A stretch of DNA of 64,000 bases from Pseudarthrobacter sp. SSS035 (GTDB taxonomy: Bacteria; Actinomycetota; Actinomycetes; Actinomycetales; Micrococcaceae), in assembly GCF_023273875.1 (NCBI RefSeq), contig NZ_CP096882.1, forward strand, positions 4,650,001 to 4,714,000. The letters are read 5' to 3'. The first letter of the stretch is position 1; each line of letters opens with the position of its first letter. The notes beneath the pieces are model-generated. The model made no database searches and had not been told where the DNA came from. It worked only from the letters and a program-made list of their open reading frames with translations. Shown here in pieces: positions 1-8,487 of this stretch. The translations under genes and the position numbers were made by a program.

Positions 1-2
1 TC

Positions 3-497
3 TCGGCAGGTCTGGACACGACCATCTTCTCCATCGGAAACACGTTGGTACCCCTGGCCAGCGACCCTGCGCAATGGGAGGCCTTGCACGCTGATCCCAG
101 ACTCGTGAAGTTCGCCATCGATGAGGCCCTAAGATTCGAATCTCCTTTTCAGTCCTTTTACCGAACTACCTCTCTAGACACTACTTTCCGAGGCATTGAA
201 TTGCCTGCTGCAACCAAAGTTCTATTGTTTGTTGGATCTGCTAACCGAGACACAACTCACTGGGGCACAGATGCAGCTCAATTCCGGCTGGACCGCCAAG
301 CTGCAGGTCATTTGGCCTTTGGAATGGGGATCCACCAGTGTGTTGGGCAGCCAATTAGCCGACTTGAAATGGAAGTGCTTTTCACCGCCCTTGCCAGGAA
401 GGTCAAACGCATCGAACTGACAGCAGAGCCAGTCCCGCTGCTGCACAACACACTTCGAGGCTGGGAGTCCATCCCAGTACGACTGATACCTGCCTAG
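3..497 (+). CDS. Cytochrome P450, C-terminal part (5' end outside the window)
   Basis: This is the last 164 residues of a cytochrome P450 monooxygenase; the reading frame is open to the left edge, so the gene starts before the window. The first residues, SAGLDTT, match the I-helix oxygen-activation motif (A/G)Gx(D/E)T. Further on come the K-helix ExxR motif (EALR) and the heme-cysteine loop FGMGIHQCVGQP. A soluble class I bacterial enzyme that needs ferredoxin and ferredoxin reductase is expected; no such partner is visible here. The substrate cannot be read from the fragment, though P450s of this layout also act as O- or N-demethylases, which would suit the formaldehyde genes downstream. The family call is firm and the function is open. 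Confidence 0.93.
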   Translation, partial: SAGLDTTIFSIGNTLVPLASDPAQWEALHADPRLVKFAIDEALRFESPFQSFYRTTSLDTTFRGIELPAATKVLLFVGSANRDTTHWGTDAAQFRLDRQAAGHLAFGMGIHQCVGQPISRLEMEVLFTALARKVKRIELTAEPVPLLHNTLRGWESIPVRLIPA

Positions 498-797
498 GGT
501 ACGCGGCATCGCCGGAGGTTCGTGCGGATGGGTCCCACGACCCAGCATCTGCTCGGAAGCTAAGTCCCTTCGCGTATTGATTCGCGGATGGCCAGTCTGC
601 CGCGAAGCGGCAAACGTCGGAAGTTGTGCACGCCCAACGAAGTATTCCACCAAGAATCACAGTCTATGAAGAACAACGATCACGATTTTCTCAGTCAATG
701 TTGATTGAGTCGATATCCTTCCCCTCAATTGATGGGGCAAGGGCGCATCGTTTCGTTGCTTCATATGAGCCGTGTCTGAAGTAAGGAGGATGTGTCC
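498..797. other. Gap after the P450 gene
   Basis: No credible gene was found in these 300 bases. The end of the stretch carries a strong Shine-Dalgarno-like AAGGAGGA (about 783-790) in front of a TTG-started small reading frame, so a promoter is likely to lie at about 690-770, but no convincing -35/-10 pair could be picked. Confidence 0.4.
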
Positions 798-950
798 TTG
801 AAGGTCCTCAATGCAATGGCGTTTGATCTTCAGCGTGCCCCTGAGAATTTGTCAGACAGCCCAAAGGCATTGGCATCTCCGTGGCCCTGCGCTTGCGTCC
901 AGGATGAACAGCATGAGTGCAGGCAATGGGGACTACCGGAAACGGATTAG
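798..950 (+). CDS. Possible small protein (50 aa), unrecognised
   Basis: A TTG-started frame of 50 codons follows the best Shine-Dalgarno sequence of the area (AAGGAGGA, about 8 bases ahead). The product begins MKVLNAMAFDL and carries two cysteines close together in the middle (CAC) and one later. It resembles nothing recognised and could be the truncated 5' end of a larger gene that was lost. The call rests only on the ribosome binding site and an open frame. Confidence 0.25.
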   Translation: MKVLNAMAFDLQRAPENLSDSPKALASPWPCACVQDEQHECRQWGLPETD

Positions 951-1117
951 AGGCCGAAACCGCAAAGAGCCAATCGGTTGTTTGGTCAGTCTCGGGCGAA
1001 ACGCGACCGCGTCAACACTCTCCAGCTCCACGGTAATTAAACTGCCACGGGCGCTGCGCTTTGCTAATAGATTGACTTCTGTCGCGGCTCGCTTGAGGCA
1101 ATGAGAAAGAACTGGAT

Positions 1118-1336
1118 TTGTCTACGAACAAGACTTTACTGAATATATCCGCCAAGAACCGGGTCGAAGCAAACATCAGGCTCAACGCGGCTGTCCGAGT
1201 TTTGCAAGCCTCTGATCAAAATGCCCCAAAACTAGGCATCTTGATCTCAAGGCTATCGGCAGACCTATTTCAGGTACGCCTCAGCGATAGAGCACCATGG
1301 GGGCAGACACTCGAGGAAGATCTTTGGCAGAGATGA
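1118..1336 (+). CDS. Small conserved protein with GILISR core (72 aa)
   Basis: This is a TTG-started 72-residue protein. Its core has an amphipathic stretch (about residues 18-32), then GILISR, a short beta-like segment FQVRLSD, and an ending APWGQTLEEDL. Two other loci in this window (about 25.3-25.5 kb and 26.6-26.8 kb, minus strand) encode the same pattern: a helix with Asp/Arg/Leu, GILVTR, then a xFTVALSD-like strand and a VP or PP turn. These look like one small Micrococcaceae protein family of unknown function. The gene overlaps the likely zwf start by four bases. No catalytic motif is visible. The start codon is uncertain. Confidence 0.45.
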   Translation: MSTNKTLLNISAKNRVEANIRLNAAVRVLQASDQNAPKLGILISRLSADLFQVRLSDRAPWGQTLEEDLWQR

Positions 1337-2931
1337 ACTGCACCCAGATGCAACGCATGGACATCGGGCGCAGCCAACCGAATCGCAGATCTCTAACGAG
1401 TAGTGCTGATCTGCGGAATCCTTTGCGGGACCCTCGGGACCGTCGGCTGAACCGTATTGCCGGGCCGTCATCGCTGGTTCTCTTCGGGGTGACCGGCGAC
1501 CTTGCGCGCAAGAAGCTCATACCTGCCGTGTTTGACCTGGCCAATCGTGGCCTGCTGCCGCCGAGCTTTGCTCTGGTGGGCTTCGCCCGGCGGCAGTGGG
1601 ACAACGAGGACTTCGCGGCCGAGGTGAAGGCGGCCGTTATGGCCTATGCCCGTACCCCGTTTGACGAGGCCGTGTGGAACCAGCTGTCAGAGGGCATCCG
1701 GTTTGTCCAGGGAGAGTTCGACGACGACGACGCCTTTGCGCGGCTCGGCGACACGATCGATGAACTGGATGAGCAGCGCGGAACGCGCGGCAACCACGCA
1801 TTTTACCTGTCGATTCCGCCGAAGGCGTTCGAACAGGTTTGCCGGCAGCTGTCCAAGCACGGTCTGGCGCAGACCGGGGGTGATAAGTGGCGCCGTGTAG
1901 TCATCGAGAAGCCGTTCGGGCACGACCTTGAGTCGGCCCGGCAGCTCAATGACATCGTGGAGTCCGTTTTTCCGCCGGATGCCGTGTTTCGGATCGACCA
2001 CTACCTTGGCAAGGAAACGGTCCAGAACATTCTGGCCCTGCGCTTTGCCAACCAGCTGTTCGAGCCTCTCTGGAATGCCAATTACGTTGACCACGTCCAG
2101 ATCACCATGGCCGAGGATATCGGCACCGGCGGCCGGGCAGGTTACTACGACGGCGTGGGCGCGGCCCGCGACGTCATCCAAAACCACCTGCTCCAGCTCC
2201 TGGCGCTGACGGCCATGGAGGAACCCATTTCCTTCAACGCCGATGACCTGCGCGCGGAGAAGGAAAAGGTCCTCGCCGCCGTCAAGCTGCCGGAGGACCT
2301 CTCCACCCACTCGGCACGCGGGCAGTTCGCCGGCGGCTGGCAGGGCGGGGAACAGGTCCAGGGCTACCTTGAAGAAGACGGCATTCCGGCCAATTCGACT
2401 ACGGAAACGTTCGCCGCGATCCGGGTGGATATCCACACCCGCCGCTGGGCCGGTGTGCCGTTCTACCTGCGCGCCGGCAAGCGCCTGGGCCGCCGCGTGA
2501 CAGAAATTGCCGTGGTGTTCAAACGCGCCCCCAACCTGCTGTTCCCTGATCACGGCGAGGACGACTTCGGCCAGAACGCCGTGGTGATCCGGGTGCAGCC
2601 GGACGAGGGTGCCACGATCCGGTTCGGTTCGAAGGTGCCTGGCACGCAGATGGAAGTCCGCGACGTGACCATGGACTTCGGCTACGGGCATTCGTTCACG
2701 GAGTCCAGCCCGGAGGCCTACGAACGGCTCATTCTGGACGTGCTGCTGGGCGAACCGCCGCTGTTCCCGAGGCACGCGGAAGTGGAGCTGTCCTGGAAGA
2801 TCCTGGATCCCTTTGAAGAGTACTGGGCCGGCCTCGGCGAACAGCCTGAGCCCTACGCGCCCGGAAGCTGGGGCCCTGCCTCGGCTGACGAGCTGCTGGC
2901 CCGCGACGGACGAACCTGGAGAAGGCCATGA
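1333..2931 (+). CDS. zwf: Glucose-6-phosphate 1-dehydrogenase
   Basis: Zwf oxidises glucose 6-phosphate to 6-phosphoglucono-lactone with NADP+, the entry to the oxidative pentose phosphate pathway. The N-terminal Rossmann motif GVTGDLARKK lies at residues 52-61, EKPFGHD at about 192-198, and the signature with the catalytic His and Lys, RIDHYLGKE, at about 220-228. At about 532 residues it has full actinobacterial length. An ATG at 1297 in the same frame would add 12 residues; 1333 was preferred because a GAGGAAG sequence precedes it, but the homologous region only begins at NPLRDPRD (residue 29). It overlaps opcA by four bases (ATGA). Together with hxlA and hxlB downstream it would allow a dissimilatory RuMP cycle that burns formaldehyde to CO2 while making NADPH. 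Confidence 0.96.
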   Translation: MNCTQMQRMDIGRSQPNRRSLTSSADLRNPLRDPRDRRLNRIAGPSSLVLFGVTGDLARKKLIPAVFDLANRGLLPPSFALVGFARRQWDNEDFAAEVKAAVMAYARTPFDEAVWNQLSEGIRFVQGEFDDDDAFARLGDTIDELDEQRGTRGNHAFYLSIPPKAFEQVCRQLSKHGLAQTGGDKWRRVVIEKPFGHDLESARQLNDIVESVFPPDAVFRIDHYLGKETVQNILALRFANQLFEPLWNANYVDHVQITMAEDIGTGGRAGYYDGVGAARDVIQNHLLQLLALTAMEEPISFNADDLRAEKEKVLAAVKLPEDLSTHSARGQFAGGWQGGEQVQGYLEEDGIPANSTTETFAAIRVDIHTRRWAGVPFYLRAGKRLGRRVTEIAVVFKRAPNLLFPDHGEDDFGQNAVVIRVQPDEGATIRFGSKVPGTQMEVRDVTMDFGYGHSFTESSPEAYERLILDVLLGEPPLFPRHAEVELSWKILDPFEEYWAGLGEQPEPYAPGSWGPASADELLARDGRTWRRP

Positions 2932-3857
2932 TCGTAGATCTTCCCGATACAACAACCTCCAGCATTTCCAAGAAGATCATGGCCCTGCGCGAGCAGGGCG
3001 GCGTGATCGCTCTGGGCCGGGTGCTGACGCTCGTGGTGGTCACCAAGTCCGGGCTGGAAGAGGAGGCCATTGAAGCGGCGAACGAAGCCAGCCGGGAACA
3101 CCCCTGCCGGATCATTGTCCTGGCCGATGCCGGTGCCAAGGGACCGACCCGGCTCGACGCCCAGATCCGTGTGGGGGGCGACGCCGGCGCCTCCGAAGTG
3201 ATCGTGCTCCGCGGGTACGGTGAACTGGCTGAGGAAAGCGAATCCCTGGTTGCCGCGCTGCTGCTCCCCGATGCGCCGATCGTGGCCTGGTGGCCGCACG
3301 GTGCGCCCAAGAGCGCGTGCGAGACGTCCATCGGCCGGATCGCCCACCGCCGGATCACCGACTCGGCCAACGAGGAGGACCCGCAGCGGGCCTTGGACAA
3401 CATCCGCAACACGTACAAGGCCGGGGACACCGACCTCGCCTGGACCCGCCTGACCAACTGGCGGATCCAGCTGGCCGCGGTGCTGGACCTGGTGGATTCC
3501 TCGCCCGTCACGGCAGTCGCCGTCGAAGGCGCCTCGGACTCACCCAGCACCCTGCTCCTGGCAGCATGGCTCAAGTTGTCCCTGAAGGCTCCGGTCACTG
3601 TTGTGGCGGGGCTTACAGGGATGGGCATCCGCAGTGTCAGGCTCTGCCGTGATACCGGGGACGTCCAGCTGTCCCGGCCGGGTCGCTCAGTGGCTGAACT
3701 GACCCAGCCGGGCCAGCCGGCGCAGCGCATCTCGCTGCCGCGCCGCAGCCTCCGGGACTGCCTCGCCGAAGAACTCCGCAGGCTCGACCCCGACAGCGTG
3801 TTCGGAGACACCGTTCAGAGGGTTGGGTCGGTGCGACCGCTACAACACACAGTGTGA
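2928..3857 (+). CDS. opcA: Glucose-6-phosphate dehydrogenase assembly protein OpcA
   Basis: OpcA (309 residues) is the partner protein needed for assembly or redox activation of G6PDH in actinobacteria and cyanobacteria. The N-terminus MIVDLPDTTTSSISKK and the body with VVAWWP-type and WTRLTNWR stretches match the family over its usual length. The start codon overlaps the zwf stop (ATGA), so the two are translationally coupled. It has no catalytic motif, as expected. The stop is followed by about 80 bases that contain a short CACCC/GGGTG inverted repeat (about 3903-3920) before hxlB. Confidence 0.95.
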   Translation: MIVDLPDTTTSSISKKIMALREQGGVIALGRVLTLVVVTKSGLEEEAIEAANEASREHPCRIIVLADAGAKGPTRLDAQIRVGGDAGASEVIVLRGYGELAEESESLVAALLLPDAPIVAWWPHGAPKSACETSIGRIAHRRITDSANEEDPQRALDNIRNTYKAGDTDLAWTRLTNWRIQLAAVLDLVDSSPVTAVAVEGASDSPSTLLLAAWLKLSLKAPVTVVAGLTGMGIRSVRLCRDTGDVQLSRPGRSVAELTQPGQPAQRISLPRRSLRDCLAEELRRLDPDSVFGDTVQRVGSVRPLQHTV

Positions 3858-3948
3858 AGCTGTCGCGCTACCCGATGGCGGATCGCGATAACAGCCACTA
3901 CTCACCCATGACCTTGGGTGGTCATTCGTCAAACGAAGGATGCGAATT

Positions 3949-4545
3949 TTGAGCCCTACCTCAACTAGCAAGCGACCAAGCGAAACGGAGCGGGACGTCA
4001 GGTTGAACCTGTTACTTATCCAGGACGAGACAGCGGCGGCCGTGGCGGCAATTGATGATCTGCAGCTGGCGACCCTCGCGCATGAGCTTAGGTCGGCCGA
4101 GCGTGTCTTTGTGGCCGGCGCCGGTCGCAGCGGCTTGGTCCTGCGCATGGCTGCCATGCGTCTGATGCATCTGGGCATGACAGTTCATGTGGCCGGTGAT
4201 ACGACGACCCCGGCTATCCGTTCGGGGGATCTCTTGGTGCTGGCATCCGGCTCGGGAACGACTCCGAGTGTCGTCAAGGCAGCAGAAACAGCAGCGAAAG
4301 TTGGAGCGCAGGTTGCTGCGATAACAACCAATGCCAGCTCACCTCTGGGCGACCTCGCGGACTGGCTGGTTATCATTTCCGCCGCGCAGAAGACAGACCA
4401 CGCCTCGACGGTCTCTCGCCAGTACTCCGGCAGCTTGTTCGAACAGACCTTGTTCCTCGCCACTGAGTCTGTGTTTCAGACCCTATGGGGAACCACGGAA
4501 GAGCCAGCCGAGCAGCTCTGGCTACGGCACGCGAACCTGGAGTAA
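3949..4545 (+). CDS. hxlB: 6-phospho-3-hexuloisomerase (SIS domain)
   Basis: This isomerase converts 3-hexulose 6-phosphate to fructose 6-phosphate, the second RuMP step. It is a single SIS domain: AGAGRSGLVLRMAAMRLMHLG carries the sugar-phosphate loop, followed by VLASGSGTT and, near the C-terminus, the SGSLFEQ stretch. The length of 198 residues is normal. The start was placed at the TTG at 3949 because GAAGGA (3935-3940) sits 8 bases ahead; the in-frame ATG at 3940 would lie inside that ribosome binding site. hxlA follows 96 bases downstream in the same direction. The pairing with hxlA is what turns a generic SIS call into PHI. Confidence 0.92.
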   Translation: MSPTSTSKRPSETERDVRLNLLLIQDETAAAVAAIDDLQLATLAHELRSAERVFVAGAGRSGLVLRMAAMRLMHLGMTVHVAGDTTTPAIRSGDLLVLASGSGTTPSVVKAAETAAKVGAQVAAITTNASSPLGDLADWLVIISAAQKTDHASTVSRQYSGSLFEQTLFLATESVFQTLWGTTEEPAEQLWLRHANLE

Positions 4546-4641
4546 GAGACCAAGACCCTTCCAACCCATCACAGTCTTCCGTGTGGACTTCGCAACATCC
4601 ACACGGATGTCAGCACAACAATCTATAGAAAGCGAAATGAT

Positions 4642-5265
4642 ATGAAACTCCAAGTAGCCATGGACCTCCTCACTGTTGAAGATGCCCTCGAGCTGGCCAG
4701 CAAGGTTGCCGAATTCGTTGACATCATCGAACTCGGTACCCCCTTGATCAAGTCGGCCGGGCTGTCGGCCATCACCGCCGTGAAGGCGGCTCACCCGGAC
4801 AAGATCGTCTTCGCTGATATGAAGACCATGGACGCAGGAGAGCTCGAAGCCGACATCGCATTCACGGCTGGCGCCGACCTGGTGTCCGTCCTGGGCAGCG
4901 CCGACGATTCCACCATTGCCGGTGCAGTCAAGGCAGCGCAGGCCCACAATAAGGGCATCGTCGTAGACCTCATCGGTGTTACCGATAAGGTCACCCGCGC
5001 CCAGGAAGCCCGGGCACTTGGTGCCAAGTTCGTAGAGTTCCACGCCGGTCTGGACGAGCAGTCCCAGCCGGGCTACGACCTGAAGGGCCTGCTGAGCGCG
5101 GGCGAAGAAGCGCGGGTTCCGTTCTCCGTGGCGGGCGGCGTGAACGCCAGCACGATCAAGGCCGTCCAGAGCGCCGGTGCCGAAGTGGCAGTCGCAGGCG
5201 GTTCTATCTACGGTGCCCAGGACCCAGCTGCGGCCGCTAAGGAACTTAGGGCAGCCATCATCTAG
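4642..5265 (+). CDS. hxlA: 3-hexulose-6-phosphate synthase
   Basis: HPS condenses formaldehyde with ribulose 5-phosphate to 3-hexulose 6-phosphate, fixing or detoxifying formaldehyde. The 207-residue protein has the OMP-decarboxylase superfamily fold: MDLL near the N-terminus, IELGTPL at residues 29-35, the metal-site motif DMKTMD at 59-64, and a late phosphate-binding loop VAGG(V/S). The length is typical. A GAAA-rich leader precedes the ATG and no strong Shine-Dalgarno sequence is seen. It is the last gene of the zwf-opcA-hxlB-hxlA run and is followed within 11 bases by a very strong hairpin. Formaldehyde could come from the N-methyl amino acid oxidase at 48-49 kb or other demethylases. Confidence 0.95.
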   Translation: MKLQVAMDLLTVEDALELASKVAEFVDIIELGTPLIKSAGLSAITAVKAAHPDKIVFADMKTMDAGELEADIAFTAGADLVSVLGSADDSTIAGAVKAAQAHNKGIVVDLIGVTDKVTRAQEARALGAKFVEFHAGLDEQSQPGYDLKGLLSAGEEARVPFSVAGGVNASTIKAVQSAGAEVAVAGGSIYGAQDPAAAAKELRAAII

Positions 5266-5275
5266 GCATCAACGA

Positions 5276-5326
5276 CCAAAGGAGTGGTCTGCGCCCCATC
5301 TCTGTCGGCGCAGACCACTCCTTTGG
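5276..5326 (+). terminator. Terminator hairpin after hxlA
   Basis: A perfect 20-bp stem (5276-5295 paired with 5307-5326) closes an 11-base loop, starting 11 bases after the hxlA stop. No T-run follows, as is common for actinobacterial terminators. Its symmetry means it could work in both directions. Confidence 0.9.
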
Positions 5327-6026
5327 CTACGTCGACTTCTAGAGTCGCGTCGCCATAACTTGGGCGCGGGTGCAGCAAACGTTGACGACAGCCATGAGGA
5401 GCAGACATGAAACGTCAATCACAGCGTTCTCGCCAGGAGACCGAGGGTCCCTCAGACTGGAAGCCCGTAGCTTACTGGGAGACGCTAACGTCGGGGTGAT
5501 CCGGTCGAAGTTTGGTCTGAAGGGAAGCAGCTCCTTTACGCATACGGGGATGAGCTGACCGAAGACGGAAGCATTATCTGGTTAGTTGAAGACATAACTG
5601 CCAGCCGCCGCCTATTTCTCAGGGGGGGGACAGCATCACCCTCTACAGACCACAGCCACGCGCAGTCGGGTTCGGAGGCCAGCCCTCACGCCCGTCAGAT
5701 CCCCTGCGGTCCTGCGGCACGATTTGGCGACGTCAACGTCGCAAGCGCTGTTGGCGCTGTGCGGAAAGTCGGTAAGAAGGTGCGGCTCGGTACCGGCCGA
5801 CGTTCGCGGAGCTGATGCGTTTGCCAAGGCCGTTCAGCGCCACAGCGCTTCTGATCATCCGGGCATCGGTGAATTCTCGCAGAACGAGAATCCGCGTTGA
5901 TGGACCTGAGAGTTCGGGGTAGATTCCAGAGTGAAACTCATCACAAACTAGCGAGCTCCAGACACCACGCAATTCGACGTTGCACTGCTGGAACGGCTCC
6001 AGGAGCTGACCAGGAAGACCAATCCC
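5327..6026. other. Degraded 700-bp stretch between hxlA and the ABC fragment
   Basis: No intact gene was found. At about 5519-5617 (+) a short frame reads LLYAYGDELTEDGSIIWLVEDITASRR, which resembles the end of a PAS domain (the EDITxRR hallmark), probably a remnant of a sensor or diguanylate cyclase gene. The rest has no recognisable product. A run of eight G near 5620 may mark one site of frame loss. Confidence 0.35.
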
Positions 6027-6490
6027 ATGACCACAATTTTCCGCCACCTTCGGCCCGTGTATTCCAAGGTGGCTCTGTTCTCAGCGCAGCCCTCGTCGGA
6101 TCTCTCGCAATGACGAGTTGCAGCCCCAGCGATCCAGGCGCCGGTGCTGGTTCCCAGTTGGCTTCAGGCGGCAGCCTGAGCAAGGTAACGGTTGGCCTAC
6201 TGCCCATCACCGATGTTGCGCCCGTCTATCTGGGAATTCAGGAGGGGTTTTTCGAAACGGAACGCTTTGAGCTTGAAGTCCAGCTTGCCCTGGGCGCTGC
6301 GGCAATCGTCTCGGGCCAGTACCAGTTCGGATACAGCTCACTCCTTGTGGCGCACCAAAACGAGATCCCGATTCAAGTAACGTCCAACGGGTCATCTTCC
6401 ACGAATATTGCGACGGAGGACACCACGGAAGTAGCAGCCCTGGCAAACAGCGACATTAGCAGCGTCGCTGACCTGGCAGGAAAGACCGTC
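6027..6490 (+). pseudogene. Solute-binding lipoprotein fragment (NitT/TauT type), frameshifted
   Basis: The ATG at 6027 opens MTTIFRHLRPVYSKVALFS, a perfect start of a lipoprotein signal, but the hydrophobic part and lipobox (AALVGSLAMTSC) lie in another frame, so a one- or two-base indel at about 6083 broke the gene. After the lipobox comes the binding-protein domain: LLPITDVAPVYLGIQEGFFE and YSSLLVAHQNEIPIQV, typical of SsuA/TauA-like proteins. The similarity stops at SVADLAGKTVAG (about 6490), where an unrelated IclR-regulator fragment begins. Only about 150 of the usual 320 residues survive, with no partner permease or ATPase of that type nearby. Confidence 0.75.
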
Positions 6491-6492
6491 GC

Positions 6493-6747
6493 GGGCAGAA
6501 CGGCCGCGGCATTGCCATCGTGCGAAGCGGAGTGGAGGACGACATTACAGCCGTCGCCTCACCCATTGTGATTGGTGGCCGGACCGCAGAAGCCCTCAGC
6601 ATCGTCGTACCTAGCTACCGCTTGGACGAAGTGAAGGCCCAGAAATTTGGGGATGAATTGGTGGGGGTAGCGAACAACATCCTCGTGGAACCCTCCGGAA
6701 ACCATGAAGTACCCAGGAAAGTATGGAAGAGAAATGATCAAGTTTGA
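6493..6747 (+). pseudogene. IclR-family regulator, C-terminal fragment
   Basis: The frame reads GRGIAIVRSGVEDDITAVASPI, then RTAEALSIVVPSYRL and a final helix KAQKFGDELVGVANNI, which is the end of an IclR effector-binding domain (compare the intact regulators at 30.9, 40.2 and 57.9 kb). The DNA-binding half is missing and the 5' side is fused to a binding-protein fragment. The remaining frame overlaps the start of the next ABC gene. In the ancestral layout an IclR gene probably regulated the importer and hut genes that follow. Confidence 0.7.
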
Positions 6748-7840
6748 AAATGTCACCAAGGCATACCCCGACGGTACTGTCGCGGTCGACGGGCTGAACC
6801 TGGAGGCACCCACCGGGAAGCTGACCATCCTGGTTGGTCCCTCCGGCTGTGGCAAGACCACCTCGCTCAGGATGATCAACCGCCTGATTGAACCCACCAG
6901 TGGCACCATCTACCTGGATGACCAGCCAACTTCCGGCATGGACGCAGCGTTGCTCCGCCGCCGGATCGGCTATGTCATCCAGCACGCCGGGCTCTTCCCG
7001 CACCGCACTATCGTGGATAACGTCGCGACGATGCCGGTCCTCCTCGGCGAGAGCCGGCAGAAGGCCCGGACCCAGGCGCTCGAACTGATGGAGCGTGTAG
7101 GCCTGCCCGCGAGCTTCGCCAAGCGTTATCCCTGGCAGCTCTCGGGCGGCCAGCAGCAGCGTGTGGGCGTGGCCCGGGCGCTGGCATCGGACCCGGCGTT
7201 CATGCTGATGGACGAACCCTTCAGCGCCGTGGACCCTGTGGTCCGTGCGCAGCTCCAGGACGAATTCCTCCGCCTGCAGCGTGAAATCGGCAAGACCATC
7301 ATCATGGTTACCCACGACATCGACGAGGCCCTCAAGCTCGGGGACCAGGTGGCCGTGATGCGCGTCGGCGGGAAGCTCGCCCAGATGGCCACGCCGTCGG
7401 AGCTGCTGACCTCCCCGGCGGATGAATTCGTGGCGGACTTCGTGGGACGCGACCGGGGCTACCGTTCGCTTGGTTTCACGAATAACGCCGGCGCTGTGGC
7501 CATCGGCGAAGAAGCTGTGGTCCAGCTCGGAGCCTCCGCCGCGGAGGCACACGCGAGGGCCTCCGGCGCTTGGGTGCTGGTGGTCGACGGCGGACGGAGG
7601 CCGCTTGGCTGGGCACAGCCGGAGCTCGTCACTGGCGAGCTCAAGCGCGAGCACTTGAACCTCAGCGGCATCCCCGCGGCCGCTTCGGGAACGATGCGCC
7701 AGCTTCTGGATGCGGCCCTGTCCTCGCCGAGCCGCCGCGGTGTTGTGGTCAATAAGCACGGTGAGCTCATCGGCACGGTGACTGCGTCCGATATCGTCAA
7801 GGCCATCGAGGCCGAACCGCACTTGGAGACGGCGCGATGA
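6734..7840 (+). CDS. Quaternary-amine/histidine ABC importer, ATP-binding subunit
   Basis: This is the ATPase of an osmoprotectant (OpuC/ProU)-family importer, 368 residues. Walker A GPSGCGKTT is at residues 35-43, the ABC signature LSGGQQQR at about 136-143, Walker B LMDEPF at about 158-163, and the H-loop VTHD follows. The C-terminal third (about 250-360) is the CBS-domain tail used by this family for regulation. The start was set at 6734 after GGAAGAG; an in-frame ATG at 6704 lies in the upstream debris. The four-gene set (ATPase, two permeases, lipoprotein) is followed by urocanase, so histidine, urocanate or a histidine betaine is the likely cargo; HutXWV of Sinorhizobium is a known ProU-like histidine importer. 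It couples to the next gene by ATGA. Confidence 0.92.
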   Translation: MIKFENVTKAYPDGTVAVDGLNLEAPTGKLTILVGPSGCGKTTSLRMINRLIEPTSGTIYLDDQPTSGMDAALLRRRIGYVIQHAGLFPHRTIVDNVATMPVLLGESRQKARTQALELMERVGLPASFAKRYPWQLSGGQQQRVGVARALASDPAFMLMDEPFSAVDPVVRAQLQDEFLRLQREIGKTIIMVTHDIDEALKLGDQVAVMRVGGKLAQMATPSELLTSPADEFVADFVGRDRGYRSLGFTNNAGAVAIGEEAVVQLGASAAEAHARASGAWVLVVDGGRRPLGWAQPELVTGELKREHLNLSGIPAAASGTMRQLLDAALSSPSRRGVVVNKHGELIGTVTASDIVKAIEAEPHLETAR

Positions 7841-8487
7841 AGCTCGAGTGGCTCGGCCGCCAGTTCGACAATATTGTGTTCCTGCTCGGCTGGCATGTTC
7901 TGCTGGCCGTCATCCCCCTGGTCCTGGGCCTGATCATCGCGCTGCCCCTTGGCTGGTGGGCCCACCGGAGCCGGAGGATCTACCCGCTGCTGGTAGGTGT
8001 CGCGGGCCTGCTGTACACCGTGCCTTCGCTGGCATTGTTCGTGCTGCTGCCGTTGATCCTGGGCACCAAGATTCTGGACCCCCTCAACATCGTGGCCGCG
8101 CTGACCATTTACACGGTGGCGCTGCTGGTCCGGGTGGTGGCCGATGCCCTGGATTCCGTTCCCGAAGATACAGTCCAGGCGGCGAAAGCCATGGGCTACC
8201 GCGGCTACCAGAGCCTCCTGAAGGTCGAGCTCCCGGTGGGCATCCCGGTCATCAGTGCCGGCCTGCGCGTTGCCGCGGTCTCCAACGTGAGCCTGGTGTC
8301 AGTGGCGGCACTGCTGGGTATCCCGCAGCTTGGTTCGCTCTTCACCCAGGGCTTCCAGCTGCGGTTCTTCACGCCGATCATCGCCGGCATCGTCCTCTGC
8401 GTGGTCCTGGCCATGATCCTTGACGGGCTGATTATCCTTCTCAACCGGTGGCTGACACCGTGGACCCCCAAGGTGGTGGCATCATGA
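7837..8487 (+). CDS. ABC importer permease (OpuCB/ProW type), first
   Basis: A 216-residue inner-membrane permease with about five to six hydrophobic segments and the EAA-like loop DTVQAAKAMGYRGYQSLLKVELPVGIP around residues 110-136, which docks on the ATPase. It starts inside the stop of the ATPase gene (ATGA overlap) and ends overlapping the next permease in the same way, so the subunits are made together. The profile YTVPSLALFVLLP in segment three is characteristic of the betaine/choline class. The substrate is not readable from the permease. Confidence 0.9.
   Translation: MKLEWLGRQFDNIVFLLGWHVLLAVIPLVLGLIIALPLGWWAHRSRRIYPLLVGVAGLLYTVPSLALFVLLPLILGTKILDPLNIVAALTIYTVALLVRVVADALDSVPEDTVQAAKAMGYRGYQSLLKVELPVGIPVISAGLRVAAVSNVSLVSVAALLGIPQLGSLFTQGFQLRFFTPIIAGIVLCVVLAMILDGLIILLNRWLTPWTPKVVAS

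Noticed and set aside
1687..2955. Long minus-strand open frame (422 codons) opposite zwf
   Set aside because: A shadow of the high-GC zwf gene: low-complexity Arg/Gly/Val/Ala composition, no family features, and the plus strand encodes clear G6PDH.
3858..3939. CACCC/GGGTG inverted repeat between opcA and hxlB as a terminator
   Set aside because: Only a 5-bp stem; too weak to call, and hxlB depends on reading through or on a promoter that could not be identified.
6611..7822. Minus-strand frame of 403 codons opposite the importer ATPase
   Set aside because: Shadow of the ATPase gene; no recognisable domain.
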